Source: Citrobacter_A amalonaticus_G (GTDB lineage Bacteria; Pseudomonadota; Gammaproteobacteria; Enterobacterales; Enterobacteriaceae). From it: a stretch of 64,000 nucleotides of DNA. Position numbers and translations under genes: made by a program. The stretch is from the NCBI RefSeq assembly GCF_047467925.1, contig NZ_JASJUI010000001.1, positions 744,001-808,000 on the forward strand, given 5' to 3'. Shown piece by piece: positions 8,445 to 14,451 of this stretch; position 1 is the stretch's first letter; the number at the start of each line of letters is the position of its first letter. The notes under the pieces were generated by a model. The model was not told the DNA's origin, searched no databases, and saw only the letters and a list, made by a program, of their open reading frames with translations.

Positions 8445-8519
8445 CCAGACACAGCGCAGCTTACAGAGCTTTCCTGGCGATGTCGGAGGGCGGGGGTTCG
8501 AATCCTCTCAGACCTGCCA
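8445..8519 (+). pseudogene. Degenerate tRNA-Pro copy (pseudo-tRNA / att footprint)
   Basis: The segment aligns with a prolyl tRNA: the D-stem start AGCGCAGC, the anticodon-stem side and variable region ATGTCGGAGGGCG, the T-arm GGGGGTTCGAATCCTCT and a terminal GCCA. It is 75 nt against 77 nt for proL. The T-arm still folds, but the acceptor stem (CCAGACA against CAGACCT) does not pair and the anticodon arm is gone, so it is not functional. It separates the umuD'C module from the cold-shock module and is read as a relic of an earlier integration at proL. Confidence 0.65.
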
Positions 8520-8565
8520 GGATTTGACACATTCATGCAAAATCACTGATCTAACGTCAAATACC

Positions 8566-8602
8566 AAAAAAAAAAGCATCATCTCTTTAGAAAGATGGTG
8601 CT
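8566..8602 (-). terminator. Intrinsic terminator for the small gene at 8630-8803
   Basis: On the minus strand the stem AGCACCATCT/AGATGATGCT with a short loop is followed by ten Ts. It lies just after the stop of the 57-residue hypothetical gene. Confidence 0.8.
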
Positions 8603-8629
8603 TTCATTCGTACGGGTTGTGGAGGACGA

Positions 8630-8803
8630 CTAGATCAAATTAATTTTAATATCATAGCCTTCCAGCCCAGTCATTTTTTCACGGGCAGTAAACTGGATAT
8701 CAGTAACTTCTTTACCTGTCTTTTTTTTGAGCTCAGCTATTTTTTTAGTAATGAAATCAGAAATATCCGCTTCAGTTTTTCTTTTTAACTCTTCAATTTT
8801 CAT
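8630..8803 (-). CDS. Hypothetical 57-residue charged helical protein
   Basis: I do not recognise this protein. The start at 8803 is chosen because AGAGGTG precedes it by six bases; a longer in-frame ORF reaching 8914 lacks such a site. The product begins MKIEELKRKTEADISDFITK and is lysine- and glutamate-rich. Its first half (IEELKRKTEADISDFITKKIAELKKK) looks amphipathic helical, possibly coiled coil, followed by a short beta-like C-terminus ending GYDIKINLI. It has no signal peptide. It has its own likely promoter (8893-8921) and terminator, so it is probably a free-standing transcript within the cold-shock module. Confidence 0.65.
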   Translation of the reverse strand: MKIEELKRKTEADISDFITKKIAELKKKTGKEVTDIQFTAREKMTGLEGYDIKINLI

Positions 8804-8892
8804 TATGCACCTCTTCTGGTCTGTAATGGCATCTCTGCCCCGGCAGATCCCATGATTCCTGTGATAACGTGGACAACCATTAATATCTATAA

Positions 8893-8921
8893 ACGATAAG
8901 ATGGAAAGTTTCAATAATCAA
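8893..8921 (-). promoter_or_regulatory. Possible promoter for the 57-residue hypothetical gene
   Basis: Reading the minus strand, TTGATT (8921-8916) and TATCGT (8898-8893) are 17 bases apart. This would give a leader of about 80 nt before the start codon. Consensus match only. Confidence 0.4.
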
Positions 8922-9012
8922 AGGGTTAGTGCATAATGTTTATACCAAAATCGCTCAACAATTAAACATCCCTTCGCGACCTTATTGCCATTCATAGAAA
9001 AATGATCGGTGA

Positions 9013-9243
9013 TTATTTTAAGAGCTTTGTTGCTGCTTCAAAAATTTCTTCTGAAGAAACATTGCGATCAGAGGCAACATAAACAATTTTATGATCACCT
9101 GTGATAGATGGAAAACCTGCGGACATGACCTGAAGGTTGGCTTTTTCCCCATTCGGATACTCACGTATTATTGTCGTAACCCCCTTCATGACTGAGTCAA
9201 CTACTGCGGATTCTGAGTTAAAAAACACTATCACTTTTTTCAT
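9013..9243 (-). CDS. Hypothetical 76-residue protein
   Basis: Not recognised. Two adjacent ATG codons (9246, 9243) follow a GGGGGA site; the second has better spacing. The protein begins MKKVIVFFNSESAVVDSVMK and ends FEAATKLLK. The alternation of hydrophobic strands (KVIVFFN, KIVYVASD) with helices suggests a small alpha/beta fold, and it has no signal peptide or metal-binding cysteines. It lies downstream of the csp-ymcF-like pair on the same strand but behind their terminator. The low GC content matches the rest of the module. Confidence 0.6.
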   Translation of the reverse strand: MKKVIVFFNSESAVVDSVMKGVTTIIREYPNGEKANLQVMSAGFPSITGDHKIVYVASDRNVSSEEIFEAATKLLK

Positions 9244-9285
9244 CATTCCCCCATAATAAATCTGTCAATAACAACCACATAGATA

Positions 9286-9309
9286 TAAAAAAAGGCTCCA
9301 TAAGGAGCC
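9286..9309 (-). terminator. Intrinsic terminator of the csp/ymcF-like operon
   Basis: On the minus strand GGCTCC-TTAT-GGAGCC is followed by seven Ts. It begins just after the stop codon of the small YmcF-like gene and would end the cold-shock transcript. Confidence 0.88.
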
Positions 9310-9315
9310 TGCATT

Positions 9316-9504
9316 TTATTTTCTGAAATCTAATGGAACCTGACCAGAACGAATGTACATTGCAATATTATCGAATGTTATCATTGTAGTTTTGCAAAAT
9401 ATGCATTTCGCGCCGAAAGGATTTCTGTCAGTAACATCAAAAGATGACATTCTGTACTGAGACCCGTGGCAACAAGGGCATCTGAAGTGAATATTATTAG
9501 TAAT
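9316..9504 (-). CDS. YmcF/YnfQ-like cold-shock small protein with a non-AUG (ATT) start
   Basis: This 62-residue protein (TNNIHFRCPCCHGSQYR after the initiator) has no ATG, GTG or TTG at a plausible start. An ATT codon at 9504-9502 has a good AAGGAAA site seven bases upstream, and that site overlaps the csp stop codon, suggesting translational coupling. Two CxxC pairs (CPCC and CIFC, about 20 residues apart) form a likely zinc ribbon; the C-terminus reads VPLDFRK. It resembles E. coli YmcF and YnfQ, which lie next to cspG and cspI/cspB and which were reported to be cold-induced and to start on non-AUG codons. The molecular role is unknown. Confidence 0.75.
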   Translation of the reverse strand: MTNNIHFRCPCCHGSQYRMSSFDVTDRNPFGAKCIFCKTTMITFDNIAMYIRSGQVPLDFRK

Positions 9505-9514
9505 AACAGTTTCC

Positions 9515-9727
9515 TTAAAGGGCTACGACATTCACTGCCGAGGGACCTTTAGGGCCCTGTTCAACACTAAACTCGACTTCCTGATTCTCATTCAATGTTT
9601 TGAAATCGTTACTCTGGATTGCAGAAAAGTGTACGAATACATCCTTACTGCCATCTTTCGGAGTGATAAAACCAAATCCTTTTTCCGGATTGAACCATTT
9701 AACTAAGCCAGTCATTTTGTTAGACAT
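9515..9727 (-). CDS. CspA-family cold-shock protein
   Basis: A 70-residue cold-shock domain protein (MSNKMTGLVKWFNPEKGFGF), an RNA/ssDNA chaperone that melts RNA structure after temperature downshift. RNP1 (KGFGFI) and RNP2 (VFVHFSAI) are intact. The N-terminus is like CspB/CspG, while the second half (QSNDFKTLNENQEVEF) is closer to CspE/CspC, so the exact paralogue is left open. The ATG at 9727 is chosen over the one at 9733 because AAAGGTA lies eight bases before it. Just upstream is a GCCCAAGGGC hairpin like the conserved upstream box of cspA mRNAs. It is followed by the YmcF-like gene. Confidence 0.9.
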   Translation of the reverse strand: MSNKMTGLVKWFNPEKGFGFITPKDGSKDVFVHFSAIQSNDFKTLNENQEVEFSVEQGPKGPSAVNVVAL

Positions 9728-9748
9728 AATCATTACCTTTTTGAGTAA

Positions 9749-9758
9749 GCCCTTGGGC
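9749..9758 (-). promoter_or_regulatory. cspA-type upstream box hairpin in the csp leader
   Basis: On the minus strand GCCCAAGGGC lies shortly before the ribosome site of csp. cspA, cspB, cspG and cspI of E. coli carry GCCGAAAGGC at this place, a translation-enhancing element in the long 5' UTR. The match is in position and shape, with two base changes. Confidence 0.5.
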
Positions 9759-10221
9759 AGAATGGTCCGAAAAAAAATTATCAGAGAGAAAAAGCCGACA
9801 AGGAAATCTCAATAGGAACAAATAATAAAATTATTACAGTAACTGCTTCAGATAAATTCGCAACAAACCAGAACTCCATTAACGCATGATTACCACGACA
9901 TAGCAAGGTATAGTTTTGTCAGTGAGTCCCACTCTACTATCGAACAACAAAATAAGAGAAATAATCTTAATCAGAAACCATGCCATGCTGGTTCTGGCCA
10001 TAGGCTCAACGTTGATAGTTTGGATAGTGCCGTGTATCTGAAAAAGACAAGATTTCTGGGCTGTTTTGTACAAGTAAAAAAGAAAGTGTTCCCGCCAGCC
10101 TGAAATATAAACTCTCTATATAAAGATGCCAGAGACGGAAAATTTATACTGATAAAAATAAATATGAGATAATTTTAATTATATGGTGTATCATTAATGC
10201 CCATTCATACAGGAAAAGCCT
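9759..10221. other. AT-rich divergent intergenic region, csp leader and ynfU promoter
   Basis: This 460-base stretch should hold the long csp 5' UTR (minus) and the ynfU promoter (plus). I see no canonical cold box (TGACGTACAGA type). A minus-strand ORF from 10001 to 9879 could encode a 40-residue hydrophobic peptide (MARTSMAWFLIKIISLILLF), but with only a weak GAG ribosome site, so it is not called as a gene. Confidence 0.4.
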
Positions 10222-10392
10222 ATGTCAGAACGTAAAGATTCGAAATCACGTCGCAATTATCTTGTCCACTGTTCCTGCCCCAACTGCACCCAAGAATCTC
10301 AACACAGTTTTTCAAGAGTACAAAAAGGTGCTCTTTTGATCTGCCCTCATTGCAATAAGGTATTCCAGACAAATCTCAAAACCGTTGCCTGA
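10222..10392 (+). CDS. ynfU: YnfU-like zinc-ribbon small protein
   Basis: A 56-residue protein (MSERKDSKSRRNYLVHCSCP) with two CxxC pairs, CPNC near residue 19 and CPHC near 41, forming a probable zinc ribbon after a basic N-terminus. It is nearly the same as E. coli YnfU, a small Qin-prophage protein encoded near cspB/cspI; its function is not established. AGGA lies seven bases before the ATG. Finding YnfU-, CspA- and YmcF/YnfQ-like genes together here reproduces the content of the E. coli prophage cold-shock region at a new site. Confidence 0.8.
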   Translation: MSERKDSKSRRNYLVHCSCPNCTQESQHSFSRVQKGALLICPHCNKVFQTNLKTVA

Positions 10393-10461
10393 TGATTTGA
10401 GAAACTCCCGCATACTTGCAATAGCAAACTATATAATGATCCAATTGATATAGTAAAAAAA

Positions 10462-10530
10462 CCGCAGTGAAATTCTCTTGCCAGGTTATTCATGCTGCTA
10501 AGCAGTAAACCTGTCCCGGCATGGCTGCGG
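10462..10530 (+). repeat. Long imperfect hairpin downstream of ynfU
   Basis: CCGCAG (10462-10467) and CTGCGG (10525-10530) are complementary and enclose further paired segments (CAGGTT with AAACCTG; CTGCT with AGCAG). It could fold into one long stem as RNA, or be an attenuator/terminator of ynfU, although no long T run follows. Function unknown. Confidence 0.45.
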
Positions 10531-10554
10531 TGAATTTCAGATAGTATAAAGAGA

Positions 10555-10628
10555 TGTCAGGGCGGCGGTTAACATCCTCTCCCGATGACCAACACGCCCC
10601 CAAAAACCCGTCCTGCTAGGCTGGTTTT
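10555..10628 (+). repeat. Decayed tRNA-Pro 3' end plus its terminator (second att footprint)
   Basis: From 10555 the sequence follows the 3' third of proL: TGTCAGGGCGGCGGTT, ATCCTCT, then GATGACCAA for GCCGACCAA. About ten bases later a relic of the proL terminator follows (10602-10628, ending GGCTGGTTTT). This second copy bounds the cold-shock module on the right and places gtrABC beside the ancestral tRNA-narP junction. Homology is inferred by eye. Confidence 0.65.
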
Positions 10629-10721
10629 CCATAATTTCCACTATCAGTATCGAATTCGATTCGAGGTAGGGGTGAATATAATGTTACAATCCCGGCTTTT
10701 GCATAGCCGATCTTATTGCTT

Positions 10722-11081
10722 ATGTGGCATTACTTCATTAAGTACACTTCTGTAGGCGTGATCAACACATTGATTCACTGGATAGTTTTTGCTATCTGCA
10801 TCTACGTTTTTCATACCCATCAGGCACTGGCAAATTTCCTCGGTTTCGGCGTTGCGGTCAGTTTTTCTTTTTACGCCAACGCCCGGTTTACCTTCAAACA
10901 ATCGACCACGACGCGTCGCTATCTGTTGTATGTCGGTTTTATGGGGCTGCTCAGTATCCTGACGGGCTGGGGAGCGGAAAAATGCGGTTTCCCGCCGCTG
11001 GTGACGCTGGTCGCGTTCTCAGCCATTAGCCTCGTTTGTGGATTTATCTATTCCCGATTCATTGTCTTCAAGGACGTATGA
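10722..11081 (+). CDS. gtrA: GtrA-family flippase for O-antigen glucosylation
   Basis: GtrA proteins are small four-helix membrane proteins thought to flip undecaprenyl-phosphate-glucose to the periplasm. The 119-residue product (MWHYFIKYTSVGVINTLIHW) has four hydrophobic segments and the family motifs SFYANARFTF and GFIYSRFIVF. An in-frame TTG at 10716 is an alternative start. No strong ribosome site is visible; a TATAAT at 10677-10682 may be the -10 box. Its stop overlaps the gtrB start (ATGATG), so gtrA-gtrB-gtrC form one operon. I looked for the paired GATC sites of phase-variable Salmonella gtr operons and did not find them. Confidence 0.88.
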   Translation: MWHYFIKYTSVGVINTLIHWIVFAICIYVFHTHQALANFLGFGVAVSFSFYANARFTFKQSTTTRRYLLYVGFMGLLSILTGWGAEKCGFPPLVTLVAFSAISLVCGFIYSRFIVFKDV

Positions 11082-12028
11082 TGAAAATTTCACTGGTCGT
11101 TCCTGTCTTCAACGAAGAAGAAACCATTGGTCTCTTTTACAAGACGGTGCGCGAATATGACGCACTGAAAGCGCATGACATCGAAATTGTGTTCATCAAC
11201 GATGGCAGTACCGATGCAACAGAATCCATTATCAACGCTCTCGCCGTTGCCGACCCACTCGTTGTTGCGCTCTCGTTTACGCGAAATTTTGGCAAAGAAC
11301 CGGCGCTGCTTGCGGGGCTCGACAATGCCAGTGGCGATGCCGTCATTCCGATGGATGTTGATCTCCAGGATCCTGTCGAAGTCCTCCCCCACCTGATCAA
11401 AAAATGGCTGGAAGGGGCGGACATTGTGCTGGCTAAGCGTTCCGATCGCTCCGTCGATAGTCGCCTGAAGCGTAAGACTGCCGAATGGTTCTATAAGCTG
11501 CACAATAAAATCAGCACGCCGCATATCGAAGAAAACGTTGGCGATTTTCGGCTGATGAGTCGTGAAGTGGTGGACAACATCAAACAAATGCCAGAACGAA
11601 ATCTGTTCATGAAAGGGATTTTATCCTGGGTTGGCGGCAAAACTGACATCGTCCTCTACGCGCGCGCCACCCGCTGTGCCGGGAAAAGCAAATTTAACGG
11701 CTGGAAGTTGTGGAACCTTGCGCTGGAAGGAATTACCTCTTTTTCCACCTTCCCTCTGCGTATCTGGACCTACATTGGTCTCGCGGTTGCACTGATCTCT
11801 TTCGCTTATGGCGCAGGAATGGTGATAGATACGCTTTTATGGGGTAACCCCGTGCGTGGCTATTCTTCTCTGATTGTGTCAATCCTGTTCCTGGGAGGCG
11901 TTCAGCTTATTGGTATCGGCGTTCTTGGGGAGTATATCGGGCGAATCTATGTCGAAACCAAACAGCGCCCCCGATACATCCTGAAAAAACGTAAAACAGT
12001 GGTTCACGAGTCAAACAAGGAAAACTGA
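11081..12028 (+). CDS. gtrB: GtrB bactoprenol glucosyltransferase
   Basis: GtrB transfers glucose from UDP-glucose to undecaprenyl phosphate on the cytoplasmic face. The 315-residue product starts MKISLVVPVFNEEETIG, a GT2-family fold, with the nucleotide/metal motif MDVDLQDP near residue 90 (DXD-like) and two C-terminal membrane helices (about 235-300), as expected for the DPM1-like GtrB family. ATG codons at 11078 and 11081 are both possible; either overlaps the gtrA stop. The stop overlaps the gtrC start by one base. Confidence 0.93.
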   Translation: MKISLVVPVFNEEETIGLFYKTVREYDALKAHDIEIVFINDGSTDATESIINALAVADPLVVALSFTRNFGKEPALLAGLDNASGDAVIPMDVDLQDPVEVLPHLIKKWLEGADIVLAKRSDRSVDSRLKRKTAEWFYKLHNKISTPHIEENVGDFRLMSREVVDNIKQMPERNLFMKGILSWVGGKTDIVLYARATRCAGKSKFNGWKLWNLALEGITSFSTFPLRIWTYIGLAVALISFAYGAGMVIDTLLWGNPVRGYSSLIVSILFLGGVQLIGIGVLGEYIGRIYVETKQRPRYILKKRKTVVHESNKEN

Positions 12029-13572
12029 TGTTAAAGCATGTTGATAAAAGCATTCTTTTAATTGCCTTTTTTGCGGTATTTGTCCTGGAGTGGTTTACCC
12101 CTATTCACTCCGATGACTACCGCTATGCCCTGCTTGGCATCTCATTTGATGCGCATCTGAATCACTACCTGACCTGGAGCGGACGTGTAGTGGCTGACTA
12201 TGTCAGCGCGTTGTTACTCGCCACCGGGTCTCGCGGATTTATTTCGGCCATGACCGGTCTTGTTGTCGTCGCGTTCTGCTATTTCATTGTAAAAACGCCG
12301 ACAGGTACGCTGAAATGGAAAAAGCATGACGGGCTGATTTTTACCCTTGTTTTTCTGACTTTTTGGGTCGCGAACCCAAATATTGGACAAACGGTTTTCT
12401 GGATAGTCGGCAGCGCAAACTACCTGTGGACCAATCTGTTCGTCGCTGCATGGATATGGAACCTGTATCGCATACAATGCCAGCGTGAAACGCGTCTGCA
12501 CATGGGTATGCTGTTACTCGGACTGTTGGCGGGTTGCTCCAATGAAAGCGTCGCGCCATTTGTGGTGGGTCTCGCCCTTCTGGCTATCGTGTACGATTAC
12601 TGGCAAGCAAAACGCGTCTACGCGAACAAAGTCGCGTATTTTATGTCCGCACTGGTGGGCGCCAGTATTTTGATTTTCTCGCCAGGCAATTTTATTCGCG
12701 CCCAGGGCGCCCATACCGTCTGGTACAATAAATCAATCGTTGAACGAATCACAATTCATCTGAGCGAGCGCTTCTTTAACCACCTGGCGCTGGTCTGGAT
12801 TTCTTATGTCGTGCTGGTCTTACTGGCAATTCTTCTGTTCGTGGCGAAACGACACGGACATCGCATTAAAAGTGCGAATCCTGGCATGGTCGGGTTAATG
12901 CTGCTGGTGGGGCTGGGGACGTCTTTAATTATGGTGGCCTCTCCGTCGTATCCTGATCGGGTCATGCTGTCGACATTTTTATTTTTCCTGCTTGCCCTCT
13001 CGTTCCTTGCGCGGGAAGTCGTCACGGTAGCCGGACCGCATGTCATGAAGGGCGTCTATGCCGTTACGGGCCTGATGGCTGCGGTATTCATCTGGTCATA
13101 TGCCTTAATGTATGCCGCTTATACGCGCGTTTATGAGCAGGATGCTGTTCGTGTGAATATCGTTAAAAACCAGCTCAGTCAGGGTCATAAAGACTTTACG
13201 GTGCCTGACTTCCACTTCCTGAAAATGCAAAATAGCGGAGGACATTTCGGTTTCTTTCACGACCCGCAGATCTATGGCCGTTATTTTGGCGCAGGGAATG
13301 TGGTGAAGGAAAAAGTTAACTTTGACTACTCCGTACTCGTAAACGGTAAGCAGCAAGCGATCGGTGACGATACCGTTGCATGGTTCAATAACCGTGGCGA
13401 TTTAATGCTGGTGAGTCAGCATCCGTTAGTCGGAACCGTACAGGTGAAAACCCCATCGTCTGACACATCGCTCCCGCTGGCGCGTTTTACCGTCGCGAAA
13501 ATCAATAATGAATACTGGTATTTCAGCGCCATACCAGAGAAAGAGGTCACTCACGTCGCGTTACTGCCCTGA
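12028..13572 (+). CDS. GtrC-type O-antigen glucosyltransferase (DUF6056-like)
   Basis: The third gene of a gtr cluster encodes the serotype-specific membrane glycosyltransferase that moves glucose from the lipid carrier to the O-antigen repeat in the periplasm. This 514-residue product has about ten hydrophobic segments up to residue ~370 and a soluble C-terminal ~140 residues, probably periplasmic. The early motif HSDDYRYALL, with paired acidic residues in the first loop, is typical of GT-C type membrane transferases. Which sugar position it modifies cannot be read from sequence. The ORF is intact, which suggests the locus is functional. Confidence 0.82.
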   Translation: MLKHVDKSILLIAFFAVFVLEWFTPIHSDDYRYALLGISFDAHLNHYLTWSGRVVADYVSALLLATGSRGFISAMTGLVVVAFCYFIVKTPTGTLKWKKHDGLIFTLVFLTFWVANPNIGQTVFWIVGSANYLWTNLFVAAWIWNLYRIQCQRETRLHMGMLLLGLLAGCSNESVAPFVVGLALLAIVYDYWQAKRVYANKVAYFMSALVGASILIFSPGNFIRAQGAHTVWYNKSIVERITIHLSERFFNHLALVWISYVVLVLLAILLFVAKRHGHRIKSANPGMVGLMLLVGLGTSLIMVASPSYPDRVMLSTFLFFLLALSFLAREVVTVAGPHVMKGVYAVTGLMAAVFIWSYALMYAAYTRVYEQDAVRVNIVKNQLSQGHKDFTVPDFHFLKMQNSGGHFGFFHDPQIYGRYFGAGNVVKEKVNFDYSVLVNGKQQAIGDDTVAWFNNRGDLMLVSQHPLVGTVQVKTPSSDTSLPLARFTVAKINNEYWYFSAIPEKEVTHVALLP

Positions 13573-13579
13573 ATGCATA

Positions 13580-13601
13580 GCCTCTCATGACAATGAGAGG
13601 C
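13580..13601 (+). terminator. Probable terminator of the gtr operon
   Basis: A perfect stem GCCTCTCAT/ATGAGAGGC with a GACA loop begins eight bases after the gtrC stop. The following sequence is pyrimidine-rich (TCTCCCCTTTT), not a clean T run. Confidence 0.7.
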
Positions 13602-13741
13602 TCTCCCCTTTTCCCGACAGGTTTTACTACTTACCCATACGTAATCTGGGGTAATATTTCTTCCTCTTATCGATGCGGTGAATCTGGACGATCCGTGATC
13701 GAATAACAATAATGATTCTAATAAAATCTCGGGAGATAACT

Positions 13742-14389
13742 ATGCCTGAAGCAACGCCTTTTCAGGTGCTGGTGGTAGATGACCACCCTCTTATGCGTCG
13801 TGGTATCCGCCAGTTACTGGAACTGGATCCGACATTTGAGGTGGTTGCCGAAGCGGGCGATGGCGCAACGGCGATTGATCTGGCAAACCGTCTCGATCTG
13901 GATTTGATCCTGCTTGATCTGAATATGAAGGGCCTGAGCGGTCTGGATACGTTAAACGCCCTGCGCCGCGATGGGATCACGTCGCAAATTATCATTCTCA
14001 CCGTTTCGGATTCGGCCAGCGATATCTACGCGCTGATTGACGCCGGGGCGGATGGTTATCTGTTGAAAGACAGCGATCCGGAAGTGCTACTGGAAGCGAT
14101 TCGCAGGGGCGCCAATGGCGGTAAAGTATTTAGCGAACGCGTCAGTGATTATCTGCGTGAGCGTGAAATGTTTGGTGAAGAGGACGATCCGTTCAGCATG
14201 CTGACCGAGCGGGAGCTGGATGTGTTGCACGAACTGGCGCAGGGGCTGTCCAACAAGCAGATTGCCTCGGTCCTCAATATTTCCGAACAAACCGTGAAGG
14301 TGCATATCCGCAACCTGCTGCGCAAGCTCAACGTACGCTCGCGCGTTGCCGCGACCATCCTGTTTTTACAAACCCGCGGTATGCAATAG
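13742..14389 (+). CDS. narP: Nitrate/nitrite response regulator NarP
   Basis: NarP is the response regulator paired with NarQ (and NarX) that activates nap, nrf and other anaerobic respiration genes. The 215-residue product from ATG 13742 (MPEATPFQVLVVDDHPLMRR) has a receiver domain with the phospho-acceptor Asp in LILLDLNMKGLSG (about residue 59) and a C-terminal LuxR-type HTH (LTERELDVLHELAQGLSNKQ). An upstream in-frame start is rejected because GGGAG precedes the ATG at 13742. It converges on the ccm operon, as in E. coli, across a REP element. Confidence 0.96.
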   Translation: MPEATPFQVLVVDDHPLMRRGIRQLLELDPTFEVVAEAGDGATAIDLANRLDLDLILLDLNMKGLSGLDTLNALRRDGITSQIIILTVSDSASDIYALIDAGADGYLLKDSDPEVLLEAIRRGANGGKVFSERVSDYLREREMFGEEDDPFSMLTERELDVLHELAQGLSNKQIASVLNISEQTVKVHIRNLLRKLNVRSRVAATILFLQTRGMQ

Positions 14390-14398
14390 CCCAGAAAG

Positions 14399-14450
14399 TG
14401 CCCGATGGCGCTACGCTTATCGGGCCTGTGCGTCGCCATCCGGCCGGGTG
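14399..14450. repeat. REP/BIME element between narP and ccmH
   Basis: GCCCGATGGCGCTACGCTTATCGGGC forms one REP palindrome and is followed by an inverted partial unit CGCCATCCGGCC. It lies between convergent 3' ends, the usual REP location. Confidence 0.85.
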
Positions 14451-14451
14451 G

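Noticed and set aside
9879..10001. Hydrophobic 40-residue ORF upstream of csp
   Set aside because: Weak ribosome site, no recognisable family, and it overlaps the region expected to be the csp promoter and leader.
9759..10073. Canonical cold box (TGACGTACAGA) in the csp leader
   Set aside because: Searched for on the minus strand and not found; only the upstream-box hairpin near the start codon is present.
10393..10721. Dam/OxyR phase-variation switch for gtrABC
   Set aside because: Only isolated GATC sites occur; the spaced pairs of phase-variable gtr promoters are absent.
6549..10722. Integrase or excisionase gene for the tRNA-Pro island
   Set aside because: No ORF in the island resembles a tyrosine recombinase, so the island is called a remnant and not a prophage.
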